Shown here: positions 23,168 to 35,890 of the stretch, one piece after another
Layout: each line of letters begins with the position of its first letter
Numbering within the stretch: position 1 is the first letter of the stretch
Assembly: GCF_037975245.1 (NCBI RefSeq)
Contig: NC_092579.1
Span: 2,163,001 to 2,227,000, forward strand
Source: Apostichopus japonicus
Taxonomy: Eukaryota; Echinodermata; Holothuroidea; Aspidochirotida; Stichopodidae
Direction: 5' to 3'
DNA length: 64,000 nt
Notes under the pieces: generated by a model
What the model saw: only the letters and a program-made list of their open reading frames with translations
Told to the model about the DNA's origin: nothing
Databases searched by the model: none
Program-made: the position numbers and the translations under genes

Positions 23168-26100
23168 ACACACAATAATGAGTTTCAATAGCGGTTCAAT
23201 GCTGGTTACCAACTGTTAATCATTATATCATTATATGAGACCTACATTTGATGAATTTCGAAAGTGCTTGAGCCGCATTTAAGATCAAATCAAATATGAT
23301 GTTCTTCTACGAAAGTTCAACGGAAATGAAAGTGCAAAGATAACAGAAACAGAAAACTGTCAACAGTTCCAATTTGTATGAACTGTCTTTAACAATAATG
23401 TACTTTATTATAACTTACACATGCATAGTGTATAGTATGAATTCACAGCACTTTCTTTACAATTTGTTTTTAAACGTTGTCGCTGCTGTGCAATAACGCC
23501 TTTTCACAGCGCGCTGTCAGTAAATATGACAAAGTAATGCAATGCATTGCTTCATATACGTACACCTCTGTTGATTTACTCTCATCGCTGATTTACTTTA
23601 AATACTCTTATCTTTACTTTACAATACTTTCATGACTTATACTTTATTCACATCAATTATATTTCAAAGCGCTTCCAAGCGTCTAATCACCAGTTTCTGG
23701 AAATTTTTACATTTTACCGTTAGATTCCGTCTAGTGAGTTTCCGCCTTAGAAAAACGGTAGTTTTCGCAATATAAAACAAAGCAGTTTTCGCCAATGCGG
23801 TAAATCAGTAATACTCTAATATAATAATACTCTAGTAATACTCTAATATAAATTATACTGTTATCGATATATAGCCCATGGCCCTTTGATACACCCCGCC
23901 TTACATATTGATGAGGTCAACCATGGAGCTATAGCTCCATGGGTCAACCGACTAACAAAAGGCAAGCCTAGTGACAATAAAAACATAACTGACAATGGGT
24001 TACCAAGAGAGGTTCAAGATATGTTAGTTAAATTATATTAAAAAAACTTAACATTTGGTAACCTCCTCACCCCCACCCCGCCACCCCCCTCCAAGAAAAA
24101 AGAAAATCTTAAACCACTTAAATACCCCATGTGTTCCGCTTTGGCGTAAACTAACGACCTCAATCATTTGAGGGCAGCCCCAAAATTGAAAATATTGCTG
24201 TTGCTTACAATGTGGACGTTAGTTTCCGCCACATGAATTTCCCAGCCTTAATCCTGTTGTAGGGGAAACTAATGTCCACTTTCAAGTTGACCCTTGATCC
24301 CTAAAGGTTCGTTGTGATGCTCGTGAACTCCCTGCAAATATACGACACCAGGCCTAATTGAAATATAGGCCTAGGCTCAAGCTTTCGCTTGATAGAGTTC
24401 ATCTGTTACGTATGTAGACCTATACTCACCGTGGAAGGATCCAAGTTGGAGTCGAAAACAGTTGTCCAATTTGAAAACATCACTGCTTTAATAACTTTTC
24501 TTTCTAGATCCGTTGATTATCAAGGTATTGAAGCTCGATCTCGTCGTTTCAGACTTATCGTTCCAAAGTGCAACATTAATGAATTACCTATCATTCTCCA
24601 TCTAGCTGAACCGGTTTCATTCAACAACAATTATATGCTTCTCTCGTTTGTATCGCAATAAAAGAAGGATTCCAATAACATCCAAATGACACATTAAGAC
24701 GCGTATAGCGTGACTTTTCCACTGAAATAAAACAAAACAAAAACAACACCTATTTTACTCGAACAGTATTCGTTCTTTCTTTATCAGAAAGCAATGGCAC
24801 TTGGCAGCTTGTTTGTTCATTAAACAGAATCACTCGATATTACAATTGGTTAGGCTGTAGACTAAATATAATTAGATATGATTGGTCAAAAATTTCATGA
24901 CGCAAAAAAACGGATTCCTCGCCAGCGCTGTTATCACAATGTGGTAAGATAAGTTGAGTTGGATTACCAGACGGAGAAATTCATGGATAATAACCACAAT
25001 ATAACATAAAGAAATTTAAAATGAATATAGGTCTCGAGGGTATAGTTTCAAATACAGTAAAGACTTATTTTTAGTATTATGCTCTTTTTTCTCCGCATAA
25101 AATACATTTTTACTGGTACCAGATGGTTTGCTATTTTCGTTGAAAACCTTTATATCCTTTTTATGAATATATTAAATTTCTTCATCATGTGAGATCTTCA
25201 TGTTCATGAAATGACAATTAGATAGTTGTATAATTCCGTGCCCTGCATGCTTTCCGTCTAATACAGCAATCCGGTTCATGAAAACATCATACCATCAACG
25301 TGCTTTACGATTACGGACGTTATTTCCTTACATTTTCCGCACAGATAGTAAATCTTCTTGCTTTTTAATTACGTTATCTCGGTAAGAAATTGTAATCATG
25401 GTATTAGGTTTGAACGAGTTGATTTTGATAGCGTAGTAAAAGGCTCCCACAATCACTCGATCTACAGTCCCAGGCGCATTAATTAAACTCACGGATAGAC
25501 AAGTTGGACTATCTTAACGAACAGACGATATTTATGTCCAGTGACATGTCAGGCCACGTGTGCCCCACTGAATTGTTGGTTAACTTGAGAAGGCCGCCGT
25601 TCAAATTCATTGCAGCCCCGTATCGTCCCTTTGATTCCTGCTCTCTCTGTAATCGCCTTATCGGTCCCAAGAGTCAGTGACAAACACTAAAAGGTCACTA
25701 ATTGTCTTCTTGTTCACTCAAAAGCCGGCTGGACCCAATCAGCAACTCAACGCTATAAATTAGTTGTCAATTGTTCGCCCAACAATAGAGACGCACTCGT
25801 GATGAACTCTTTGACAATAAAGGGTGTCGACAGCCAGATTGGGACCTGGATACAACAATACGTCACCGGGCCCTTTTTTTTCATTTTCCATTTACCACCA
25901 ATTAACTCTGGAAATAGGAAAACACTATATCTTTATCTCGTATTTTCCCGTCGCCCATCCCTATATTTCACCAGACACTCTTACTTGGCCCCGGGCCTCT
26001 AGGCTATTTCCCCCTCTAGCCGCCCTACCCGTCACTGATCAAAGTATTGGCAACTTCTACACGTCGATTACCATCTATTAGAGAACGTGATTTGTCATCA

Positions 26101-27586
26101 GAATTATAGCATATTAAAACACATGGCTCTTCGTCTGCAGGTCTGTCTCGTGAGTCATATATGGCTTCTGCACAAGTCTCATTTCGCAAAATGCAATCTC
26201 ATTTAATCCTCACGCTCCCGTCGCGCACAAAGCTGAGATGTGTAGGATTAAACGCTATATGGGCTATACAAAGGTTTCACTAAAGAACTGAAGCTTATAA
26301 CGATCAAAATTTAAAGACATGAATATTCTTTTATCAATTTCTAATATTTATTATTCTCTGTATTCACTATTGCGTTTCCCTTTCATACTGCAGTATAGCA
26401 ATAGTTGTCATGGAGTCATGGAGATTCTTTGAAAACTGGCGACGTTTCCACTGTCAAGGTTACAGTATATATGATCTCACAAGAAAGTGAAAACTACCCG
26501 GTCACGTTTATTGCTTCTATGTTAACTAACATAATACAAACAAGGCTACTCATGGTGCAGTGTCTCTTCGATCCAAAATTTGAAATATTCAAGAACGATG
26601 GCGCTTGAAATCAGCTCAGAAAAAAACCAATATCGCGTCGAGTGGCTGAGAAAAATTTGTACTGGTAATAAATTCAAAATTAACAACAACTGGAAAGAGT
26701 AACCTCGTGCCAAATTTAGCCTGTCTTTCAACCTACGATATACATTTAGCAAAGGACGAGCGTATATTGAATGTGTATAGTAAAATACAGGGAGTAGAAA
26801 CAGGTGCATGTAAGCTCTTTGTGAAGCGATAACAACCTCGCCTCATAGAAATCATTTTCAGTATAGGATATATACAGTTCTCGTTAACACATCGTGAGGG
26901 GAACGTTGTTGATACTATAGGCGTTCTCAGTCCGTGCCATGCTTTACTTTTGTGTCGACTTTGTGTAGAAAATGTATACTTTGTGTAATAAACTGAGCTG
27001 TTGTTGTCAATCTTGTTATTAAATCTATACCCTTGAATATACAAATCAACCGAACAATATTTGTCTTCACTTAGTAAAACTTCTACATGAAACAATCCTT
27101 TAATATGCTAGTTATATATTAAATTATATATATATATATATCTTATATGTTATAAAATAAAAATATTGTAGCGATTTTTTTTTTGTGGCGTTGAAGGAAA
27201 ATCATTTATTTGAAAACCTATGTAAAACGCAAAAGAACCATGTTGCGTAATTATCACATACGTGAACAGACAGCTGCATTCTATAGATTAATCCAATTAC
27301 GTACAATTGACCATGCATGCTTAATTATGTTGCATGGACCGTTGAGGTGTACAATCATGTATGATAACTTTATATGAAATGGAATAATACATTGGCATGT
27401 CGAGAAAAAGATACATCTGCACTACGTCCCTAAGCAGGCTTTGGAAAAGTATTACATGGTCACATGTGTGGGCATGAAAAGTAAGGTTCCCGACATTTCC
27501 CCCAATAAGTGCTATAACGACTGTATAGGCTGTGTAGAGGTCAATGTTAAATTCAGTTTCATGATATTTGGACATCATATATATCA

Positions 27587-27589
<3 letters not shown>
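23168..27589. other. Gene-poor stretch
   Basis: Apart from the 23921 palindrome nothing is convincing. The 90-residue frame at 24389-24661 is not recognised and has no repeat or low-complexity explanation; it could be an exon or chance. Confidence 0.45.
23921..23942. repeat. Perfect 22-bp palindrome
   Basis: Arms CCATGGAGCTA / TAGCTCCATGG with no spacer, flanked by GGTCAA on the left and GTCAACC on the right as direct repeats. No gene is adjacent. Confidence 0.8.

Positions 27590-27676
<87 letters not shown>
27590..27676. repeat. (AT)n microsatellite
   Basis: About 85 bp of uninterrupted TA repeats next to a SINE fragment. Similar tracts occur at 11482-11595, 27803-27840, 30906-30928, 31463-31587, 31952-31984, 34962-35026, 35088-35124, 35250-35318 and 35829-35887. 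Confidence 0.95.
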
Positions 27677-27677
<1 letters not shown>

Positions 27678-27680
<3 letters not shown>

Positions 27681-27802
27681 GCAAAGGAGGTAAACGACAA
27701 AGGCAAATGAATATATATAAATGAAAATCGTAATGAGTTGGAAAATCAAGAACAGTGAAAAAACTTTCAGCCTCCACCGGGATTCGAACCACGGGCCTCC
27801 CG

Positions 27803-27803
<1 letters not shown>
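27678..27803 (-). mobile_element. tRNA-derived SINE family 1, head-truncated copy
   Basis: Minus strand: GGCCCGTGGTTCGAATCCCGGTGGAGGC (B box GGTTCGAATCC), then the shared body GTTTTTTCACTGTTCTTGAT...ACGATTTTCAT. The tRNA head stops in the anticodon arm, directly at an (AT)n tract. Confidence 0.75.
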
Positions 27804-27846
<43 letters not shown>

Positions 27847-27849
27847 TGA

Positions 27850-29027
27850 TATTTGGATATTTGGACAAATAATTTACGAGAGAGCTACAACAACAGTGAA
27901 TGATTCTGTTTATTTTGCGCATGCGTTTAGGTCCAGGTAATGATATTATATAGTATGTTATCGATAATTAATTATCTAATGTATACACACTTTAATGTCG
28001 GGAATTAATTTGGGAGCCCTAGAAATATCAGGAAACTGTACTTTTCTTGGTAAATTTTAGCAATTATTAATATGCTAACATTATGGGACCAATTCTTGGC
28101 ATCTTGTACGTCTCAAGTGCTTGCACAGCAAACATCTGACCTATATTCCTATATTCATTAAATTCATATCTATAAATAGTCGGTATAAATTTAATTTAAG
28201 TGGAATTGCGGTCTCTGCATGGGTTAAAAGAAGGAATATAGAGAGACTATAGCATATATACAGAGATGCAGTTGAGCGTGCTTGGGGTCTCTTTCTACTA
28301 AAGTGAATTGATCATAAACTTGGATGTTATCCACCGTTGACATCAAAGTGAAAGTAATTGAGTGTTGCCGAATACATTACGGTATCATTCTACAGGTTTT
28401 CTCGCAATCGATTTTTCAATAAAATGAATTAAATTATGTTATTTCTTGGCGGTGTCAAGCAAAAAGAAAGATAAATGAGCTTTAATCTAATATTTGCTTC
28501 AGCCCGTTTGATTAATTGCTCATGCTGGGTAAAAAAGTCTTTTTTTTTCGGTAATTTAATTTTTCTTTCGAGTTAGGTCACCCGAACTATCTGAACTTAT
28601 TGACAAAAGAAGTTCAAGAAAGAATGGGTGAATGTACATTATCGCAAAAGTACCGTATCATACTTGACTGTAAAGACAGGCATATTTAACTATACCCGGA
28701 GATTCTCCGCTGACTGTTGGCTAATATCGTATGCCATCCGATGTTCATTAACATAGAATATCGTAGTACCCACAACACCATGATCATTAATAACGCTACG
28801 ATATAACAGGATTGGATCTGAGTTTGTTATAACCAGCTATAGGCAGTGAAGATAAACGGTCAGTTTGTAGTGCGGGCCAAAAGATTAATCTTTTGTGCAG
28901 TATCTTTTAACTAGAGCACCAACGGTGTTTAGTTCACATGTAGCATCAACCGAGTTGACTTCAAGTTGTAATGTATGCATACAAACATGGCTCGATCTTT
29001 AGGAAAAAAAAGTTTAACGAGTTAAGA
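27850..29027. other. Non-coding, nothing recognised
   Basis: AT-rich between an (AT)n tract and the 29036 MITE. Confidence 0.5.
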
Positions 29028-29035
29028 TTTTATCA

Positions 29036-29392
29036 CAAGGGCGTAGGAACCGGGGGGCTGGGGGCGCCAGCCCCCCCCCCCAGTGAAAAATGTGGAGGGG
29101 CGGAAGTATCATTCCGCCCCCCCCCCCCCGCTTCGCAAGTCAGAAAACCCCTTTTTCATTTCCAAATGAGAAAAAAAATCTCATTTGGAGCACCAAATTG
29201 CACCTAAGGCCTGGTGAAAATACAAAATTAAGTTTACAAAATGGAGTGGGTGTTGAAGTGTGCTATATTACACCAAATTGCATCTGAGGCTACCTGGAAA
29301 TGCAAAAAAATCCCCTTAGACCCCTCCTCCAGGCCGGCCATCAGTCTTCAGCCCCCCCCCCCCCCACTCAAAAGTACCTTCCTACGCCACTG
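29036..29392. mobile_element. 357-bp hAT-type MITE (8-bp TSD TTTTATCA)
   Basis: Starts CAAGGGCGTAGGAACCGG, ends ACCTTCCTACGCCACTG. TTTTATCA is perfectly duplicated at 29028-29035 and 29393-29400. G-rich and C-rich runs inside both ends; a direct repeat CACCAAATTGCA(C/T)CT(A/G)AGG occurs in the middle. No coding frame. Confidence 0.9.
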
Positions 29393-29400
29393 TTTTATCA

Positions 29401-30900
29401 TATGTCATAGGTTATAAGAAACAGAATTTACCTTTTCTGTTGTGCCTTCCATCTGAAAATCTCACGGCGCATTGCAAACCAAAGATCTAACAAACAAACA
29501 CAGACATACAGACAAACACACAGACAAACATACAAAATCACTGCAGAAACGAACAAAAAGTGAAATTAATACCAACATTAATGTAAACAAAAAGAGAAAA
29601 TATACAAAAGGATAGATTACTATGGAAAACAAAACTATGGAGAGCAAGGACAATTTATTGTCGGTGCAGTACATAATGCATGGCGGTGCAGTACATAATG
29701 CATGGCGGTGCAATATACATTTCATTACACAAAACTTTTCGATACCTATTAACTCACTGGGCATTCTAGCTTGCATGCATGTAGATTAAAACCAGTGTTA
29801 CAATGAGCCAAATTTAAGCCAGATTTTCGATAAAGACGTTGAGCTTCAATTGTCGGTACATCAAAAGTGTTTCGTTTCCACGTTTAGGCCTAAGATTATG
29901 TCCACTGAATTTCAAGTTCACTGAAAGAGGTAAGCCCCGTCATGAGTTTATTGATTTTTCTTTCTTGTTTTCTTATGTCTTCGCCGCGAAGATTGCACGT
30001 GTCACTGTCATGCGGGGGTCTTCTTTTTACACAAAAGAAAAGAAGTATAACAATAGCCTAAAAATAGCTGAGCTTGTTAGTGGTTATTATAGTCTCATAG
30101 GAGTACAGCAGTAAAGATTTAAAACTAAACTGATGAAGGGTTTCTCTCTGGAAATAGTTTCTGAGTGAACAATATATGTCTAATTGCGTATTTGTAGGCC
30201 TATAATAGGATCATATAATCCTGGATCCAAACCTATTTAGAAGAATGCGTCTATCTGTGAAACTGATGGCTAAATTATAATAGAATGAGTTTAGTTAAAT
30301 GTGTCTGTGTCAAATGGTCAACGATATTGGAACCTGGCGATACTACATATGTCGGTTATAATAGCCAACATGTTTCAAAACACTTGGCAGTGAATGCAAT
30401 TGAAGGACTAGATCATAATTGTGTTTATTGCTATAATTAACAACATGCCATGTATGCGTCAAGGTCTTAAAAAAAACTACTGTGTTCATATTTTACTTCA
30501 AGACATAAAGAATTCATATACATATTTCTTCTTCCCCATCACACCTTAAAAGATCGGAATGCTTTGCCATCAGACATTGTGCATGCACCTATATAGTCTA
30601 GACTCTTCCAATGGCAAGCTTACTCATTCTTGTCTTGTCAACTAATAACTTATATACTCTTACTCATACTTTGTAGCACTCGGTTGGCGTTTATGTCCTC
30701 TAGTTGGATTTTTGCCGACTAGTAACCCATTCAGATTCAGAAGTTATGGCTGACAAGAAAAAAAGATAGAAAAAATAGATAGTAAGTATGGATGGATTAT
30801 TTAATGATAAAATCAAGAAAAGAGGACGCATTAACTAAAACAAGTTGATAGGAGTTTTTCTTATAATTGGAAAACAACTCAGATTTAAATTGATTAAAAT
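29401..30900. other. Non-coding, nothing recognised
   Basis: Short repeats only: GGCGGTGCAGTACATAATGCAT twice near 29660-29705 and ACAGACAAACA runs near 29500. Confidence 0.5.
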
Positions 30901-30928
30901 CTATTGATATATATATATATATATATAT

Positions 30929-31115
30929 AAATGAAAATCGTAATGAGTTGGAAAATCAAGAACAGTGAAAAAACTTTCAGCCTCCACCGGGATTCGAACA
31001 CGGGCCTCCCCGCTCTGTACGCGGACACCCTAACCACTAGGCTATGGACGCTGATTGTATGTCCAGAGGTTCGAAACCGGTAAGGAAGATCGTAATTCCA
31101 CTGTAGGCGTTTGTC
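30929..31115 (-). mobile_element. tRNA-derived SINE family 1, full head
   Basis: The tRNA-like region at 30980-31051 (minus strand) has A box TAGCCTAGTGG and B box GTTCGAATCC; one base is lost in the B box compared with its neighbours. The acceptor arms GCGTCCA/TGGAGGC still pair at 6 of 7 positions. The body runs to an (AT)n tail. It is a pseudo-tRNA, not a gene. Confidence 0.82.
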
Positions 31116-31261
31116 ACCTATATCGAACAATACTAGTTCTGTTTTTGGTGACATATTTTGCCCTACTCTAGAGATCAAACATGATGCTATCCAACTCGAA
31201 AATCATTTGTGATTCCTAAAGCCGGATCTCGAAAGAGATACTTTGAACAGACTTTATGTTA

Positions 31262-31588
<327 letters not shown>

Positions 31589-31951
31589 GTGAACTTAAAC
31601 GAAAATAAGTTGATTGGATATTTTTCACATTAAGTCTCACATCAACGGCTTCAACAAAGACTTCAGTTCCACAAACATGTAATCCGTTCTTCGTATTCTT
31701 TGCTCCTGAACCCGCTTCCTGTATATTCATGGTTTACTTGCTACTAATTTCATCAATGCCACCCACACTTAGCGTCTAGCGTCGTACTTTCATTGTGTTA
31801 CATTTTGAGTTGTCATTTCACTGACAAGTGTTACTGACGAAGGTCCCAGGGGGGACCGATAATTCCAATATATTGCTAGAACAGTGAAACAATTATCAGT
31901 CATATATATTATTTCTCTGCTTTGTATAATAATAAATATATGTATATATAT

Positions 31952-31986
<35 letters not shown>

Positions 31987-32020
31987 TATAGAGATACAGA
32001 CATATTTGTGTATATATGTG

Positions 32021-34204
32021 CAGGTGCGTATCCAGGGGGGGGGCGTTGGGGGCGCGCGCCCCCCGGGTAAGAAAAAGAGGAGAGAAAAAAAAGAGAAGAA
32101 AAAAGGAAAAAAGAGGGGAAAAAGAGGAGGAGGAGAGGAAGGAAGGGAAAAGAAAAAGAAGAAAGAGAGAAGAAGGAGAAAAGGAGGGAGTAAAAGAAAA
32201 ACGCGAAGACACCGGGAAGAGAAAGAGGAACAGTGACATCATTACAGCGCTGAAGGGTAGCCAGTGACGGATCAATGATTTCGTAAAAGTGTGCCTCACC
32301 CTACCCCTTACACCGACAACTCCATTTTTTGACGTTTCCATTTTCCTCTCTCACTAATGATCTATATATATACTATATTTGGTCAATCATAACGCGTGTG
32401 TAGAATTGTGCTATGAAACCAACTGTGGCTGGTCTCGAACTCGACCGTGTCGTCGGGGAACATGACGCATTTTGGGATGGGGGCGACCGCCCCCCCCCCC
32501 ATTCAGCATTTTTTTTTAAATGATATCGCTAAGTAATTTCAAAATAGAAAGTGCTTAGATGCAACTTACAAGGCCTGGGAAGTGTCATTTCCAGCGATCT
32601 GGGAGACATTTTCGGCCAAAATTTGCTTGTACGCTTCGCGCTAACAAATGGTCCTGGGTAGTGCCATTTCCAGCGATCTGGGAGGCATTTTCGGCCAAAA
32701 TTTTCTTGTACGCTTCGCGCCAAACTATGGTGGCGCTACGCTTAGATAATTTGCCTACAGGCTTCGCCCCTCCCTTGGCGAATTCCTCGCTACGCGCCTG
32801 TTCGAATTTGTAACGCAAAGAGCAGATATCACATCATATCAGTGAGCATGAAAATGGCGTTCCAGGATGAAAATCCTCAAAACTGTCCGACTTGCCTGAA
32901 AAAATAACCAAAAATTTTCGCGCGCGAAGCGCGCGTTCAACGTGTCAACGTCAATATCATATAAGCAAGCATCGGTTATTACATCGCATGCCATCATGTA
33001 CCGTACGGTCCGTTCAAATTGCGCAGTATACCGCGGGATGCTAATGTAAACAACGACATGTCTCATGTAGATCTATAAAAAAGCATGAAGGTCCAATTAT
33101 GTCAAAAGTTTCTTTTACATTAGTAATGGCGAATTAGGGGCTGCACCACCGCCGCGCAGTGGCGGAGCGTCCATACGGTCAGGGGGCGGATGCGCCCCCT
33201 GACGGACTCAAATGGACTGCTGGCGCCTTTTTCAGCTCTACCACTTTTACTTATCCTAGATTATTGACTTTTTTATTGCGCTCTCATCTACTTATTGACA
33301 TTTGTCACATTTTGGTGTAATTTGGCGATGACAAACTATTCTTCGTTTATCTGCAAATTAGCCAGGCCCTGAAAGGGTCATTTCCGGCGATCTAGGGAGT
33401 ATCTTTACTCAAAATTTGTCTGTGCGCTACGCGCCAACCACTGGTGGCGCTCCGCTTAGTGTCGAAAGCGCCCCTACAGACCATTCTCGCCCCTCCTGAC
33501 CAATACCCCTAGCTCCGCCACTGCCGCCGCGCCTCATACGTCTATGTGTGTAGTGTTCGCTTTCGGAAATATCTGCTATTTTTTCATTTCCTTCAACCAA
33601 GTTTTATAATAGCCGTTATAAGAGGTTTAATATTTGTACACCAATAAATTAACTGTGTCTGAATTTTCGAAAATTTCTGACCAACATTCTGCATCACACT
33701 TCCCTCTACTCGTGCAATTTTGACCGGTCTGTTAGGGGTTGAAGGTAGTTTTTCTATATTGGTTGTCCATAGATGAAATTTTGTACAACATTATGGGTAT
33801 GTTTTGAAGTGAGTTTATTCACGAGAAATGTGAATTTTCAAATTCTGAACAAATTTGGGGCTTAAAACCTTGAAAAGTGGGGCTGACGGGTATTGTGAGC
33901 CGCGACATAGATTCACCTACAAAAGCAAAGACCCACATGCGATCAGGTCGAACATGACGTGTGCCGGGTTGACAATCTTCAAAAAGGTTATGGATGGAAA
34001 TAAAAACTATTAGGAAATACTTGGTTCTCAGGCCAAAAGTGTACATCTGGTTGGTCATTTCAAGCCCGAGAAGTGCCGTTTCCGGTGATCTGGGGGGTAT
34101 CAAAACCAGAAATTTTCTTGTACGCTGCGCGCCAACCGATGGTGGCGCTCCGCTTAGATAGTAATTCGCGCCCCCCGGGTTAGAAAATCCTGGATACGCG
34201 CCTG
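32021..34204 (-). mobile_element. 2.2-kb hAT-like element, copy 3, inverted (5-bp TSD ATGTG)
   Basis: Reverse complement of the 279-2396 family. Ends CAGGTGCGTATCCAGG and CCTGGATACGCGCCTG; ATGTG duplicated at 32016-32020 and 34205-34209. It is about 70 bp longer because one 95-bp module is partly duplicated in tandem (32590-32745). The purine strand of the CT tract is on plus at 32065-32220. Confidence 0.92.
33157..33523. mobile_element. Nested hAT-type MITE inside copy 3
   Basis: Same nested element as in copies 1 and 2, with CCGCCGCG at 33149-33156 and 33524-33531. Confidence 0.9.
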
Positions 34205-34225
34205 ATGTGTATATTTATATATATA

Positions 34226-34420
34226 ATGACAGTTATACAAAGCTAATTTATACGCATTCACACCAGTAGAACCACTGTGGTTGAGTGGTATACGGACTTC
34301 GGTTCGTGACACAAGATTCGGGGGTTCGATTTCTGGCTTCGCCTGACGAGTCTTAAAAGGACGAAACCTGTCGTGAAGTGGAATTTGTCTGGTGTGTTGT
34401 TCATTATTTATTTACTATAT
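34226..34420 (+). mobile_element. tRNA-derived SINE family 2, copy 1, with hammerhead ribozyme
   Basis: Head with A-box-like TGGTTGAGTGGT and B-box-like GGTTCGATTTC, followed at once by a hammerhead core (34336-34379) and a tail TGTTCATTATTTATTTACTA. It matches 34568-34758 along its length. Pol III promoter boxes plus a hammerhead recall the schistosome Sm-alpha repeat (established); relation to it is by analogy only. Confidence 0.75.
34336..34379 (+). ncRNA. Hammerhead ribozyme motif, intact core
   Basis: Stem I: GCTTCGC (34336-34342) pairs with GTGAAGT (34373-34379), 7 bp with G-U pairs. Core CTGACGA (34343-34349). Stem II: GTCTT-AAA-AGGAC (34350-34362), 5 bp with the G-C closing pair. GAAA (34363-34366). 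Stem III is minimal (C-G with loop CT), then UC: cleavage expected after C34372. All invariant core positions match CUGANGA...GAAA...UH. Such short stem III hammerheads usually work best as dimers (known for newt and Penelope types). Confidence 0.8.
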
Positions 34421-34567
34421 ATCTGTCATACCACTTGCTACACATTCATTCCTTATTTACGGCTTGGCTTGCCTATAAAGAGTGGTTATTATGTGTAAAT
34501 TGTCAGATTCAAAAAGGCACCAGGGGTGCACTCTGTACAATCATAACACTTGGGTAATCCGCCCTCA

Positions 34568-34758
34568 ATGACAGTTATACAAAGCTAATGTTTACGCATT
34601 CACTCCAGTAAATCAATGTGGTCAAGTGGTGCGGACTTCGGTTCGTGACACGAAGATCCGGGTTTGATTCCTACCTTCGTCTGACGAGTCCCAAAAGGGC
34701 GATATCGGTCGTGAAGTGGAATTTTTCTGGTGTGTTATTCATTATTTATTTACTATAT
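34568..34758 (+). mobile_element. tRNA-derived SINE family 2, copy 2, hammerhead core mutated
   Basis: Direct repeat of 34226-34420, 342 bp downstream, same orientation. CTGACGA (34681-34687), stem II and stem I (CTTCGT with GTGAAG) are kept, but GAAA is GATA (34701-34704), which removes an invariant adenine and should inactivate cleavage. Compensated stem II changes (TCC/GGG) show the helix is real. Confidence 0.72.
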
Positions 34759-34956
34759 TTTTTATTTCTATCAATTCTCAATGTACATAATACAGATAAA
34801 ATTGACTATAAAAAGCATGACAGGTCTCAACGACCGCAGCTAGCAGAAAGCCACACTAAGGATAATAAAAGGATAAAGGGATTAAAACGACAGACAATAC
34901 CAAGCAACCAAGAACTTAAGAGAACGACAAGTACAAATCTAAATGCGATCAAATAG

Positions 34957-35026
<70 letters not shown>

Positions 35027-35029
<3 letters not shown>

Positions 35030-35081
35030 GGTGGAGGCTGGAAGTTTTTTCACTGTTCTTGATTTTCCAACTCATTACGAT

Positions 35082-35087
<6 letters not shown>
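35027..35087 (+). mobile_element. SINE family 1 fragment
   Basis: Begins CCCGGTGGAGGCTGG directly after (AT)n and continues through the conserved body to ATTTTCAT, then (AT)n again. The tRNA head is missing. Confidence 0.7.
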
Positions 35088-35124
<37 letters not shown>

Positions 35125-35126
<2 letters not shown>

Positions 35127-35244
35127 CCCGTGGTTCGAATCCCGGTGGAGGCTGAAAGTTTTTTCACTGTTCTTGATTTTCCAACTCATTACGATTTTCA
35201 TTTACATATATTCATTTGCCTTTGTCGTTTACCTCCATTGCATT

Positions 35245-35250
<6 letters not shown>
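35125..35250 (+). mobile_element. SINE family 1, head-truncated copy
   Basis: Starts GGCCCGTGGTTCGAATCCCG (B box present) directly after (AT)n, full body and the TTGCCTTTGTCGTTTACCTC tail, then (AT)n. Confidence 0.75.
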
Positions 35251-35318
<68 letters not shown>

Positions 35319-35320
<2 letters not shown>

Positions 35321-35692
35321 AGGGCGTAGGAACCGGGGGGCTGGGGGGCGCCAGCCCCCCAGTGAAAATGTGGAGGGGCGGAAGTATCATTCCGCCCCCC
35401 CCCCCCCGCTCCGCAAGTCAGAAAACCCCTTTTTCATTTCCAAATGAGAAAAAAATCTCATTTGGAGCACCAAATTGCATCTAAGGCCAGGTGAAAATAC
35501 AAAATTAAATTTACAAAATGGAGTGGGTGTTGAAGTGTGCTATATTGCACCAAATTGCATCTGAGGCCACCTGGAAATGCAAAAAATTCCAAAGGGGAGG
35601 GGGACACCCCCTCCCCTTAGACCCCTCCCCCAGGCCGGCCATCAGTCTTCAGCCCCCCCCCCCCCACTCAAAAGTACCTTCCTACGCCACTG
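35319..35692. mobile_element. 374-bp hAT-type MITE, second copy of the 29036 family
   Basis: Near-identical to 29036-29392 with a slightly longer middle. Inserted at the edge of (AT)n; flanks TATATATA and ATATAATA no longer match exactly, as expected in a slipping repeat. Confidence 0.85.
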
Positions 35693-35824
35693 ATATAATA
35701 TAACGAAAATCCACGTTTACTCAAAAAGAAAATATTATTAGAGAAAACCAGAGAAATAAGATATGACTCATAATTGACAAATAAGGAGTAAGTTTTAGAA
35801 AATATAATGGAATATGGTTTTCTC

Positions 35825-35887
<63 letters not shown>

Positions 35888-35890
<3 letters not shown>

